64,000 bases of DNA. It comes from UBA3951 sp050952125 (lineage in GTDB: Bacteria > Bacillota > Sulfobacillia > Fermentithermobacillales > Fermentithermobacillaceae). The stretch spans positions 186,001 to 250,000 of the forward strand of contig JBMNKK010000004.1 in the NCBI GenBank assembly GCA_050952125.1, in the 5' to 3' direction. The notes below the pieces were generated by a model, which worked only from the letters and a program-made list of their open reading frames with translations, had not been told where the DNA came from and did no database searches. The first letter of the stretch is position 1. Every line of letters begins with the position of its first letter. Below are positions 30,644 through 39,828 of this stretch, in pieces. A program made the position numbers and the translations under genes.

Positions 30644-31669
30644 CTAGCGATGGACCTTCCCTACCATCTCCAGCGGCCTCCCGCAGCACAGGCAGGTCCC
30701 GTCTCCGGAAAGGTGAGAACGCTCGAGCTCAAGGCCGCTCCGCTCTAGAAGCGCGGTTCCGCATTCAGGGCAGAGAGTATCGGAATAGCCCTTCCTCACT
30801 ACGTTGCCGATGTACACGTAGTGAAGGTGCTCTCTCGCGGCATCTCTAAGCCGGTCCAAGGTCGCCAGAGACGTAGGATTTCCGCCCATTCGATAGTTGG
30901 GGAAGTACCTCGAAAGGTGCAGCGGGATCGAGGGGCTGAGCGACGCCAAATGCCGGGCAAGCCCGCGCACCTCGCCCTCATTGTCATTCTGACCTTCTAT
31001 GACTAGATAGGTGACTTCTACCCAGGTATGTTTGAGGGCTTCCTCTACGGCCTCGACTACCGGCTTAAGGCGTCCATGGGCGATATGCCGGTAAAACTCT
31101 TCCGTCCACGCCTTGACATCGATGTTGACCGCATCGATAAACTCCAGAACCTTCTCCAGAGGTCCCTTGGACACGTACCCGTTGGTAACCAGCACGTTTC
31201 TGAGGCCTGCCTCCTTCGCCTTCTCCGCGGCCTCCAAGATGTACTCCATCCACACAGTAGGCTCATTGTAGGTATAGGCTATGCCGACCACGTTTGAGTA
31301 CGTCTCTCTTTGAGATACGGCCGTTCTCACCAGGAGTTCAGGAGACACCTCCGTCAGGCGGGGGCGGGCCTGCGATATCTGCCAGTTCTGGCAGAACTCG
31401 CAGCCCAGATTGCACCCGTAGGATCCCGCTGAAAGGAGAAGACTGCCGGGGTCCACGTGGTAGAGGGGCTTCTTCTCCACCGGATCGAGGGCAAGCGAGG
31501 ATACAAGACCGTAGTTCAGAGTGTACAGTCTGCCGTCACGGTTCTCCCGTATCCGGCAAACCCCCGTGCTTCCCGGAGCAATAACGCAGGCATTCGGGCA
31601 TAGGTCGCACAGCACCTTGCTGTCGTCCAAGGGTTCCCAGAACTCTGCTAGCTTGGGCGCCGATCCCAT
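30644..31669 (-). CDS. amrS: AmmeMemoRadiSam system radical SAM enzyme
   Basis: The radical SAM cluster motif is GCNLGCEFCQNW (CxxxCxxC, about residues 85-96). An N-terminal cysteine set LCDLCPNACVIAPG and a C-terminal zinc-ribbon-like CPECG...CLCCG are typical of this PflA-like subfamily. AYTYNEPTVWMEY and LVTNGYVSKGPL support the barrel. The enzyme partners the AMMECR1 and MEMO proteins, fused in the gene immediately upstream (23 bases). The reaction is unknown. It is the last gene of the ornithine operon transcript. Confidence 0.93.
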   Translation of the reverse strand: MGSAPKLAEFWEPLDDSKVLCDLCPNACVIAPGSTGVCRIRENRDGRLYTLNYGLVSSLALDPVEKKPLYHVDPGSLLLSAGSYGCNLGCEFCQNWQISQARPRLTEVSPELLVRTAVSQRETYSNVVGIAYTYNEPTVWMEYILEAAEKAKEAGLRNVLVTNGYVSKGPLEKVLEFIDAVNIDVKAWTEEFYRHIAHGRLKPVVEAVEEALKHTWVEVTYLVIEGQNDNEGEVRGLARHLASLSPSIPLHLSRYFPNYRMGGNPTSLATLDRLRDAAREHLHYVYIGNVVRKGYSDTLCPECGTALLERSGLELERSHLSGDGTCLCCGRPLEMVGKVHR

Positions 31670-31692
31670 AGCCTCGCTCCTTTGCGCAACTG

Positions 31693-33102
31693 CTAGTGGT
31701 ACCTAGTGACCGTAAACCTATAGAGGCGAGCCGGTTCCGAGGGCCTTATGCCGGCCTTGCTCTTGGCGATCTCAAGCTGCTGCGCGACAGAGTCGACGCC
31801 CGGTAAGTCGGGCAAGAGCAGTCCCCTGCGCGATCCCCTCTCGACAATAACCCCGTATACGGCCGGGTCGAGTTGGGACTCGCTTTCGACAGGCTCAGGT
31901 TCGGACAGGATGTCGACCGAGTAGTCCAGCGCATCCAGCTCCTGTGCGGTCACCCCGGCAAACCTTGGGTCATCGGTAGCCGCCGATATCGCGTTCTGGA
32001 TAATCTCCTGTAAAGCGTTACGACACGTTGGCCCGGTCGTGCCTATGCATCCCCTTAGCATGCCGTCTTTGTGGATGGAAACAAACACGCCCGCAGGCTC
32101 TGAAAGCTCCGCCGGAATGTCGCCGGGCACCGGCATTACTTTGCCCTTCGTGACATATTCCTCGACGGCAGAGCGGGCGATCCGGACAGGGTAAGACTCG
32201 CCGGCACGTATGGAGGCGAGCCGTTCTCGCCTCACCCGCTCCAACTCCGAGAGGCGAGACTGTCCCTTCACCTCGGACGGCCTAAGGATCGCCACGCCGT
32301 ATCCCACACCGTAAGGTCCCTCATAGGACAGGACATCGCTCTTGACCTCTCTCCCATCCAAAGCCCCCAACATCATGGTAATCGGGCGGAGCCCGCACTC
32401 GCCGGCCTCCTCGTAAGAGCTCTTTGGCATACCCACTATCGCCTCGGGATCGAAATCCCTAAGGTGTAGGATTATCTTCTCGTCAAACTCTCTGCCCTTA
32501 GGGCTGTAGCCCGCAGGGGCTCCTCTCGTGAGCCGGTGAGACAAGTCACCGGAAGCCAGCACCGCCGCCCTCCGGCCAAGTCTTCCCGCAACACGAGCGA
32601 TAGCCATCCCGTAACGATAGAGATCCAGCAGAGGCATGGCGGCAATGTTAACGACAACGATTTTCTTGGAGAACCCTTTCTTCACCATGAAATAGAGGGG
32701 GACAAGAACCCCGTGGTCAAGGCGTTCATCAGCCGCGTACAGGCGCCTCGTCCGGTCATCCAAGACTACGGTGCGGATTCCCGATGTGCGGAGTGCTTCG
32801 GACGCGATTTCCCTCACGAGCTCGGTATCGTTCTCGAGGGTGAGACTTACCCCGCGCGCGCCGAAGTCCCTGAAATCACCCGATAGCCTCGCGCCTCCGC
32901 GTATGGACACGGCGTCTCCGAAAACAAGGCCGTGCGGCGTGAAGACAATGAGGGTGTCATGGTCCGCTGAGGCGAATACCGTGCCCAGTTCTTCCATGGC
33001 GCGAATGGTGGCTTCGGCATCCTTCTCCTCTCCCCGCCCCACCTCCGGAATGATGATAGGAGGATGCGGAGACAGCCCTGCCAATACTACCTCTCGACCC
33101 AA
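31693..33102 (-). CDS. amrA: Fused MEMO-like and AMMECR1 protein of the AmmeMemoRadiSam system
   Basis: The N-terminal half (about 1-270) is a class III extradiol-dioxygenase/MEMO-like domain: LAGLSPHPPIIIPEVG, LIVFTPHGLVFGD, DHGVLVPLYFM and VLASGDLSHRLT hold the metal histidines. The C-terminal half (about 300-465) is AMMECR1: PAGVFVSIHKDGMLRGCIGT, NAISAATDDPRF and LDYSVDILSEPEPV. In many organisms these are separate genes. The start at 33102 overlaps orr by 16 bases, so it is translated as part of the ornithine operon. Function is unknown. Confidence 0.92.
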   Translation of the reverse strand: MGREVVLAGLSPHPPIIIPEVGRGEEKDAEATIRAMEELGTVFASADHDTLIVFTPHGLVFGDAVSIRGGARLSGDFRDFGARGVSLTLENDTELVREIASEALRTSGIRTVVLDDRTRRLYAADERLDHGVLVPLYFMVKKGFSKKIVVVNIAAMPLLDLYRYGMAIARVAGRLGRRAAVLASGDLSHRLTRGAPAGYSPKGREFDEKIILHLRDFDPEAIVGMPKSSYEEAGECGLRPITMMLGALDGREVKSDVLSYEGPYGVGYGVAILRPSEVKGQSRLSELERVRRERLASIRAGESYPVRIARSAVEEYVTKGKVMPVPGDIPAELSEPAGVFVSIHKDGMLRGCIGTTGPTCRNALQEIIQNAISAATDDPRFAGVTAQELDALDYSVDILSEPEPVESESQLDPAVYGVIVERGSRRGLLLPDLPGVDSVAQQLEIAKSKAGIRPSEPARLYRFTVTRYH

Positions 33103-34172
33103 TCCTTCTCCACCACCTTCTCAACATAAGGAGAGGTCGACAACTTCAGAAGGGCTCCGTAGGTTGGGATAAACGAGAGAACAGTCCCTACTTCGATCCT
33201 ATCGCCCGCGTTCTCGATATCGCAAATAAGGTGATCCGATGATGCTCCGAGGATGGACACGCCGCGATCCATGGGCGTTAGCCCGTCCGGATCAACGTCC
33301 TGCCTGCCTAGAGCTAGAATCGCCCGCCTGTGCACGCCCCGGTCGGCAAACACGGGGAAAGCGCCAAACGCGTCTTGGCCCGTCCTGCCCGACGGCAGCG
33401 ACGGCTTTTGCAGCACCTCGATAACCTCTGCACGGACGATGAACGCGTCCGGCCGGCAACCCGGGATGAGAGTTCTTTCCACAGCTTCAGTTCCCAGCAA
33501 TATGCTCTCGCCTAGCCGGAGCTCGGTTATGCCCTCGGGCATTTCGCCCTTCATGAGTATGGGCATGTTGGCTGAGTTGCCCCCTGAAACCCGCTCCAGC
33601 TTCCTGCCGAGGGCTCCCTCGACGCGATCCCGAACCCGCAGGAGCTCTTCCATCTTCTCGCGGGTAGGAATCACGGCTCCGTAGCAGGCGAGATTGGTGC
33701 CAATACCTATCAACCTGACTCCCGGTACCGCCTCCATCTCCCTTGCCACCTGCGGAGCGTCTTCGGGAAGCACTCCCTCTCTTCTGTCACCTATGTCGAC
33801 CATGAGGATGACCTGATGGGTCTTTCCCTGCTTTTGGGCCGCTTGTCCCAGCAGCCTCACTGTCTTGGCATGCGAGTTCATGCTAGTGTCAGCCCACATA
33901 ACCGCTTCGTCGACAGAGGATGGAGAAGGAGCGCGCAGGAGCACCGTCTCACCCGTGTACCCGCTCTTCCTAAGGCGCTCAAGATTCTCGACTCGCGAGT
34001 CCCCGATTGCCAGAGGGCGGCCTGCCATAAGTGCCCGCGCTACATCAGGGTGGCCGCACATGACCTTGTTCACTGCTACGAACTTCAACCCGTGTTTGGC
34101 CAGCAGGCGTCCAACGTGCGCCGCGTTATGGGCGATTTTCTCAAGATCAATACAGAGAAGAGGGTATTTCAT
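33087..34172 (-). CDS. orr: Ornithine racemase (alanine-racemase-fold PLP enzyme)
   Basis: The Orr-type AR fold: FVAVNKVMCGHPDVARAL with the PLP lysine (Lys36), AIGDSRVENLERLR, ILMVDIGDRREGV, SGGNSANMP and ELRLGESILLGTEAVE. It converts L-ornithine to D-ornithine, the substrate of OraSE. Its ATG overlaps the TGA of the MutL-like gene (ATGA), and its end overlaps the MEMO/AMMECR1 gene. The 361-residue length is normal. Confidence 0.93.
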   Translation of the reverse strand: MKYPLLCIDLEKIAHNAAHVGRLLAKHGLKFVAVNKVMCGHPDVARALMAGRPLAIGDSRVENLERLRKSGYTGETVLLRAPSPSSVDEAVMWADTSMNSHAKTVRLLGQAAQKQGKTHQVILMVDIGDRREGVLPEDAPQVAREMEAVPGVRLIGIGTNLACYGAVIPTREKMEELLRVRDRVEGALGRKLERVSGGNSANMPILMKGEMPEGITELRLGESILLGTEAVERTLIPGCRPDAFIVRAEVIEVLQKPSLPSGRTGQDAFGAFPVFADRGVHRRAILALGRQDVDPDGLTPMDRGVSILGASSDHLICDIENAGDRIEVGTVLSFIPTYGALLKLSTSPYVEKVVEKDWVER

Positions 34173-35518
34173 TGCCTCAGCTCCAAATTCTCAGTCAAGA
34201 TGGCCGCTGCCTCTTGAGGGAACTCCCGCGAAAGGACTCCGCAGGCAGCCATTATGTACTGCCGGTCGATCAGCACCCGTGCATCTTTCGGGTAAAGCTC
34301 GCGCCCCGGCCCTTGGCCTACCAGAGACCTCAGCGCGCGCTCACCGCCATCCAGCCGCGAGAGAGGTCCTCCGGTGCCGATTATGGTCGTCACACTGGTG
34401 AGGTCTTTGCCGCTCGCCACCGTCTGTTTCCCCGAAGGTCCGTACAGGCTCCTAATCTTGCCCGCGTGCCGCTGGAAAGCCGTCTCGCATGCTGCCTTGG
34501 CCAGGTAAGTAACCAGGGCTACCTCTTCGGGGCTTTCTGGGATGACACTAAGGTTTTCCACAATCGGCTCCGGATCAAACCCCAGGTCCCGGGCCGCGCG
34601 GTCGCGGACCAACTCGTAGACGTTGGACGCGTTCCTGTGAATGCCCAGATCTCCCTCTACAGTTCTCTTGGCGAACGGCTCAGGGCTCTCCAGAATGGCC
34701 TGTATCTCGGGGCTGCCCGCAGCAACCGAATGCACGTCTGTGGTGGCTCCGCCAACGTCGAGGCACACCAAGTCGCCCATGCTCCCGTGGAGCAGCTTGC
34801 TCGCCTCCATGACGGCGCCGGGTGTCGGCATGATAGTGCCTTTGACCATCTTCCTTATGGTATCCATTCCGGGAGCACGGGTTATGTGCTCTTCAAAAAC
34901 CTCCTGGATCACCTTTCGGGCAGGTTCGACCACAAGTTCGTCAACTCTGGGATACACGTTCTCGACCGTGTAGAAGCGTATCCCTGCCTCTCGGAATATG
35001 TCGGCGATCTCGGCTCTTGCCGTGACGTTTCCCGCATACACCACCGGCGCGCGGACGCCCGCCTGAACAAGACGGCGCGCGTTTCTCACCGCGGTATCGC
35101 GCTCCCCGTAATCAACCCCGCCGGCGAGCAGGATTATCTTGGGCTGTACCCGTAGGAGCTCCTGCAGGTCGTATTGCGTCATATCACCGGCGGTCACGAA
35201 CCTGACGACGGCGCCTGCTCCCAGCGCGGCTTCCCGCGCGGCCCTTACCGTCATGTCGTACACAAGGCCGTGTACGCTCATGGAAAGTCCGCCTGCAGCG
35301 CTCGAAGCCGCCAGCATGAGCGGGTCTCCTACATCGTTGTCGCCCGACTTCTTCCTAAAGTCATCCACGGCCATCTCCAAGCCGACCGTAACGTCGCCTG
35401 AATCGACCGTGGTCGGCGCCATGCCCTGCCCCAGGAAACCGGCGTGCTCTCCCAGCTCGAAAGCATTCACAACCGTCGTTGTGCTGCCAATCTCAGCCAC
35501 AAGCACGTCAACCTTCAA
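34169..35518 (-). CDS. MutL/GlmL-like ATPase, putative aminomutase reactivating factor
   Basis: ASKHA-type ATPase motifs: VAEIGSTTTVVNAF (phosphate 1), LVCLDVGGATTDVHSV (phosphate 2) and TTIIGTGGPLSR (adenosine). The family is found beside B12-dependent carbon-skeleton and amino mutases and is thought to reactivate or chaperone the cobalamin enzyme. TTG 35518 overlaps the oraE stop (TTGA) with AGAGG nine bases upstream. The frame continues farther upstream but only as out-of-frame oraE sequence. The gene lies between oraE and orr as in other ornithine-fermentation clusters. Confidence 0.9.
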   Translation of the reverse strand: MKVDVLVAEIGSTTTVVNAFELGEHAGFLGQGMAPTTVDSGDVTVGLEMAVDDFRKKSGDNDVGDPLMLAASSAAGGLSMSVHGLVYDMTVRAAREAALGAGAVVRFVTAGDMTQYDLQELLRVQPKIILLAGGVDYGERDTAVRNARRLVQAGVRAPVVYAGNVTARAEIADIFREAGIRFYTVENVYPRVDELVVEPARKVIQEVFEEHITRAPGMDTIRKMVKGTIMPTPGAVMEASKLLHGSMGDLVCLDVGGATTDVHSVAAGSPEIQAILESPEPFAKRTVEGDLGIHRNASNVYELVRDRAARDLGFDPEPIVENLSVIPESPEEVALVTYLAKAACETAFQRHAGKIRSLYGPSGKQTVASGKDLTSVTTIIGTGGPLSRLDGGERALRSLVGQGPGRELYPKDARVLIDRQYIMAACGVLSREFPQEAAAILTENLELRQ

Positions 35519-37725
35519 GAGCTCGCGCCTCTTTTCGCGAGTAGTTCGCGGCGTTTCTTGACCAAGAAGGAGGCGACCTGGATCCCTTTGGTTCCGCGCC
35601 CAAAGCCGGCATCCAACCCTGCCTGAACTGCCAAGTCGTTGGTCACCTGAGTGCCGCCACCCACCAGGATGAACTTGTCGCGAACGCCCTTCTCCTGACA
35701 CAGACTGGCAAGACGCTCCATATTCTTGCGGTGTATGTCGGCGTGGCTGATGATGGTGGATATCAGAATGGCGTCTGCATCCTCCTCAATAGCCGCGTTG
35801 ACTACCTTATCAATCGGCACTGAGGTACCCAGGTAAGTCGCCTTAACGCCGAACCCTTCTATTCCTCCGTGCTTGATGTCTATGATCTCGCGCATACCAA
35901 CGGAGTGTTCATCTTCGCCTACAGTAGCGCAGACTACCTTAAGTGGCGTCGCGGCTATATCTTCGCGAATCTCTTCCGCCGAAAGGATGCTGGGTTTGTC
36001 GGGTATTTTCAGAGAGGCACGGTCAATCGAGAACGGCACCCTCGCTTTCACCTCGACAAGCGTCCCTTCTGCAGGGTGGCCGATGCCTTTGTGAATTACC
36101 TCGCAGTCCTCCAGGTTGAGCCGCTTGGCTATCTCCAAGGCCGCGTACTCAGCTATCCTCTCGCTCTCCGGGATGAACATGGTGAGCGTTATGTATCCGT
36201 CCGACGCCCACTGGACCTCAGGTTTGATGAGACCTTGTTTGTGGACTTTGCGGACTTCTTCGAGCCTCTTCTCGACGTTGTCTTCCGGGTCAAGCTCGTC
36301 GATGTAGACGATCTTCTCGGGCTTGCAGAACGTACAGCCGCCGATAGGAGCGCAAGGTTTGTCCGAGGCCCTGCGCGGGTCTTGGTAACCAAAGTGCCGG
36401 CACACGGGCGCGTAGTAATCCTGCTCTCTCTCGACGATGCTGCCGTATCCTATGCCGCCGTTTGGATCTCTCTTAATGCCGTCGCCGTTCCTCTCCGGGT
36501 AGAACCCGGAATCGACAAACATGCCCTCGGCGACCGCTCGGAAATACCCCATCTCCTTGACTTCTTCCAGGAAGAGCACCGCGCGCTCCGCCAAGTCCCT
36601 CACGGTCTCTCCTAAGTGGCCGTCCTTACGGATCTCCACCATGCTCTTTAGGCCGTCAAGGGCAAGTAATGCCTGCTTCGCGGTGTCCACCGCGGCCAGG
36701 TTATTGTAGTGCCACGGGACGTTTCTTCCTTCGTCCGGCGTAATCGTGCTCTGAACGTCAGCTGACGTAAGCCTCGACAGCACCAGGTTGATGGTGTGAG
36801 TGACCGTAGCTTCGCGCATGTCAGACTCTATGTATCTGGTATTCTGCTGGGCGCGGATCTTGTAGTCACTGAAGAGCCACCTCACCGCCACCGCGTAAGG
36901 AAGGTCATACGACATGGCGGGAGCGGGAGGCGCCGTGGGCGGAACCGACGACAGCGCGATCTTGTCGGGGTTCATTCCCACCGCCTTGGAAAACGCGCAG
37001 TTGAGGGCGTGTTGCACCAGTAGCTCGGGCATCACTTTCCATGCCTCGCGAGCGGTAGCGTTGGCGTTGTGAGCTCCGTCTATTTGCAGCATACCCGCAT
37101 CTGCCATTATGCTCTTGGCTACGGCCGCGTCCACAAAAGAACGCTGCATGTTCACGTTTCTATACAGCACGTTGTACTGCGGGTCTTGGTGAGCGCCGTT
37201 GACGCCCTCCTCTGCAAACATCACGGCTATTTCGGGCCCGGCAACCCCGGATACATACGAGTGAAAGTTGATGGGTCTGCCGACTTCGTCCTCGATCATA
37301 TCAAGGGCTTTCCTGGTGGCCCGAAGCTGCTTCCTCGTGATCGGTATGCCGCCGACTCCTTCGGGAGTGCCTTCCAAGAGCCCGTCGATGTGACTCTGGC
37401 CGGTGGTGCGGATGACCATCATGTGGTCTGCTCCGTGCCATGCGGCCATACGCATCCGGCGTATATCGTCCTCAAATCTGCCCGAGGCGATCTCCGACGT
37501 GATAACGTAGTCCGGTTGCGGGTCTATACCGCCAAAGTACTTGGAGGCCGGAAGCGGCACATAGCGGTCCAACGGGACGGACGTTTCTTGGTAGCGGAAC
37601 GGGCCAAGCGCGTGATCCGCAACCTTCTTGCGCCAGGTCCAGCCCGACCTCCGGGGGCGATAGTGCTCTAGGTCTTTTAGGATCTCGGATATGTCAATCT
37701 TGCGGGAAGGGTCCAAAGACATCAC
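35515..37725 (-). CDS. oraE: D-ornithine 4,5-aminomutase large subunit OraE
   Basis: A 736-residue B12/PLP enzyme. The N-terminal barrel contains GRFEDDIRRMRMAAWHGADH, IRTTGQSHIDGLLEGTPEG and FHSYVSGVAGPEIAVMFAEEG. The C-terminal cobalamin domain has GEDEHSVGMREIIDIKHGG (DxHxxG motif) and FILVGGGTQVTNDLA. With OraS it migrates the terminal amino group to give 2,4-diaminopentanoate. Start overlaps the oraS stop by 4 bases. Confidence 0.96.
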   Translation of the reverse strand: MMSLDPSRKIDISEILKDLEHYRPRRSGWTWRKKVADHALGPFRYQETSVPLDRYVPLPASKYFGGIDPQPDYVITSEIASGRFEDDIRRMRMAAWHGADHMMVIRTTGQSHIDGLLEGTPEGVGGIPITRKQLRATRKALDMIEDEVGRPINFHSYVSGVAGPEIAVMFAEEGVNGAHQDPQYNVLYRNVNMQRSFVDAAVAKSIMADAGMLQIDGAHNANATAREAWKVMPELLVQHALNCAFSKAVGMNPDKIALSSVPPTAPPAPAMSYDLPYAVAVRWLFSDYKIRAQQNTRYIESDMREATVTHTINLVLSRLTSADVQSTITPDEGRNVPWHYNNLAAVDTAKQALLALDGLKSMVEIRKDGHLGETVRDLAERAVLFLEEVKEMGYFRAVAEGMFVDSGFYPERNGDGIKRDPNGGIGYGSIVEREQDYYAPVCRHFGYQDPRRASDKPCAPIGGCTFCKPEKIVYIDELDPEDNVEKRLEEVRKVHKQGLIKPEVQWASDGYITLTMFIPESERIAEYAALEIAKRLNLEDCEVIHKGIGHPAEGTLVEVKARVPFSIDRASLKIPDKPSILSAEEIREDIAATPLKVVCATVGEDEHSVGMREIIDIKHGGIEGFGVKATYLGTSVPIDKVVNAAIEEDADAILISTIISHADIHRKNMERLASLCQEKGVRDKFILVGGGTQVTNDLAVQAGLDAGFGRGTKGIQVASFLVKKRRELLAKRGASS

Positions 37726-38087
37726 GAATCACCCCTTCCGAAGGCCGCCTTCAGCTCGTCCCAACCCTGGTCGAGGCAAAGGTCTCTGCCTGCCTCAAGA
37801 TAAGGCTTACCGGCGATCTCGGCATATTTCAGCACCAGATGCCCTGCACCTTTTCCCAAAAGGCGCCGCTTTTCCGCCAGAGACACGATGGCCTTTGACT
37901 CAATGCTCGAAAAGCCCATCCTGAGCAGAACTGAACGCTCAATGGACGGTGACGTGTGCGTGTAAGCCAGGTCAAGGAGCGGCTTTACGATGTCCTCAGC
38001 CAGACACCAAAACCGGTCTTTCAGTTCTTCATCTGACAGAGACTTCAACCGCTCTCTCTTCTTCGCTAAGTCATCTTCTCTAGCCAT
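37722..38087 (-). CDS. oraS: D-ornithine 4,5-aminomutase small subunit OraS
   Basis: The 121-residue helical subunit contains SDEELKDRFWCLAEDIVKPLL, YTHTSPSIERSVLLRMGFSS and GAGHLVLKYAEIAG, characteristic of OraS. It binds OraE to make the active heterotetramer. It overlaps ortB by 8 bases upstream and oraE by 4 bases downstream. Confidence 0.95.
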   Translation of the reverse strand: MAREDDLAKKRERLKSLSDEELKDRFWCLAEDIVKPLLDLAYTHTSPSIERSVLLRMGFSSIESKAIVSLAEKRRLLGKGAGHLVLKYAEIAGKPYLEAGRDLCLDQGWDELKAAFGRGDS

Positions 38088-39504
38088 GAACCTTCACCCC
38101 CAGTTCCGTCAGTATGCGGATGACGGCCTCGCGAGACTGCCGCGAGTCTTCAGCTAGAAAGTCCAGTTCATCGGCTGTAATCTCTGTCACCGCGTTTTTC
38201 TGGACTACGTTCTTGATGTAAGACCGCTTCATGCGGTCAAGCGACATCTCCGTCACATGCAGTTGCTCAAAGCGTTCCGGAATCACGATGGCTTTGCCCG
38301 GAACATTATCCCTGGGGTCGCCCCTTCGTACTTCCACCCCGTTTCTCCGGGCGAAATCAAGCTGAGCCTGGGGATGTTTTCCCGCTCCGGTGTACTCGGT
38401 CTCCTGGACGACCAAGATCTCGTCTTGGGGGAGCTCCGCTGCCAGCGGGATCGCCGCCGCGAGCGCCGTGTTGCCTGCCGGCCCTCTCTCCAGCCCCTCG
38501 ACTGCAGCGGCGGCTTCGGTGACGTAGAAGACTTCGCCTTGAGTCACCGTCACATAACGGTCAAGGTACCTAAGCGGGCGAGCCGCGTTCTTGGGCACAT
38601 CGGTACGATCGGGCCATGTCGCAAACGGAACGCCAAATCCCGTATGGCCCGTCGTGAACGACTTGCGGTTGAAATCGCGATCGGAAGCCATGTGCAGGCC
38701 GCTTAAGTCCACGCTGGCGCCAATGACGGTGGTCTTGTCTGCTCCTGCCTTGCGAAGTCCTCTGGCGGTACCCGTGACGTTCCCGCCGCCCGCATGGGTT
38801 ATTACCACATAAGCCGGATCCTTTCCGTACCGCGAGCGGCACTGCTCCGCAATCTCGGTACCTATCGTCTCAATGCCGGCCACTCCAAAGGAACTGTAGA
38901 GTGAGGCGTTGAAATAGCCGGTCTCCTCAAGCAGCAACAATGCCAGATAGAAAAGCTCCGGGCCCACGGTAAGCTGGATGACTTCAGCGCCGTAAGCTTC
39001 GCACTTCCTGGTCTTCTCGATGATCTCGGGTTGACCCACGTGCCTCGAATCGTATACCTCTTGCACGATGATGCAGCCGAGGTTTCTCATAGCCGCCTGC
39101 GAGGCAACGGCCGCCCCGTAGTTGCCGCTGGTAGCAGCAAGTGCTCCCGGGTAACCCATTTTCTCGGCATGATAGAGAGACACGGAAGCCCGGCGGTCCT
39201 TGAAGCTGCCCGACGGGTTGCACGCTTCATCTTTGATCAAAATGCGTGCTCCATAGCCCGGCTTGGCATTCATTCTCACCAATTCTGTCAGGTTCCGGAG
39301 CTCGAGCAGCGGCGTATCGCCTACTCCCGCCTGCCGCTGGATCTCCCGTATCTTGTCTAGGGTGTACCCCGTACCCGTCATCATTGCCTCGTAGTCAAAC
39401 GCGATCCTCCCGCGGGTAAAGCGCTCGTAGTCCATACCCAAAGACTGCTTCATGATCTCGTACTGCCTCGCCATAACTGCCGCATAGGAAGTATCTCTAG
39501 CCAC
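38080..39504 (-). CDS. ortB: 2-amino-4-ketopentanoate thiolase beta subunit OrtB
   Basis: A fold-type II PLP protein (threonine-synthase-like): CNPSGSFKDRRASVSLYH with the PLP lysine (Lys102), AATSGNYGAAVASQAA and VITHAGGGNVTGTARGL for phosphate binding. With OrtA it cleaves 2-amino-4-oxopentanoate with CoA into acetyl-CoA and alanine. It overlaps ortA by 8 bases. Length (474 aa) is as expected. Confidence 0.95.
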   Translation of the reverse strand: MARDTSYAAVMARQYEIMKQSLGMDYERFTRGRIAFDYEAMMTGTGYTLDKIREIQRQAGVGDTPLLELRNLTELVRMNAKPGYGARILIKDEACNPSGSFKDRRASVSLYHAEKMGYPGALAATSGNYGAAVASQAAMRNLGCIIVQEVYDSRHVGQPEIIEKTRKCEAYGAEVIQLTVGPELFYLALLLLEETGYFNASLYSSFGVAGIETIGTEIAEQCRSRYGKDPAYVVITHAGGGNVTGTARGLRKAGADKTTVIGASVDLSGLHMASDRDFNRKSFTTGHTGFGVPFATWPDRTDVPKNAARPLRYLDRYVTVTQGEVFYVTEAAAAVEGLERGPAGNTALAAAIPLAAELPQDEILVVQETEYTGAGKHPQAQLDFARRNGVEVRRGDPRDNVPGKAIVIPERFEQLHVTEMSLDRMKRSYIKNVVQKNAVTEITADELDFLAEDSRQSREAVIRILTELGVKVHG

Positions 39505-39811
39505 GAGACTTCGCCTCCTTCAGCGCCGCCCTTAGCTCGCGGCCAATGGGAGTGAGTTCAGGAACAGCAGGACCGTATGTATGGCTAAAACCGGGGTTGA
39601 CCTCGGTAAGGGTTCCTTTGACGGTTCGACCGGAGAGTGTGGTGATCTCAACCTCTTCACCTACGGACGCGCCTTCGCAAGCCCATCCCTTAATCCAGGC
39701 TTCCAGAGGTGACGCGGCAGTGTCTTCCGGGATGTCCTTATTCCGTTCGCCGGGCCTCAGAATCACCTGGTGAACTACAACCCAATCGCCTTTCTCACAT
39801 CTCACGCTCAT
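39497..39811 (-). CDS. ortA: 2-amino-4-ketopentanoate thiolase alpha subunit OrtA
   Basis: A 104-residue protein with WVVVHQVILRPGERNKDIPEDT and GRTVKGTLTEVNPGFSHTYGP, the recognisable OrtA pattern. It pairs with OrtB, whose gene overlaps its end. It starts 17 bases after ord with an AAGGCGG-type ribosome site. Confidence 0.93.
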   Translation of the reverse strand: MSVRCEKGDWVVVHQVILRPGERNKDIPEDTAASPLEAWIKGWACEGASVGEEVEITTLSGRTVKGTLTEVNPGFSHTYGPAVPELTPIGRELRAALKEAKSRG

Positions 39812-39828
39812 TTTCCATCCGCCTTTCG

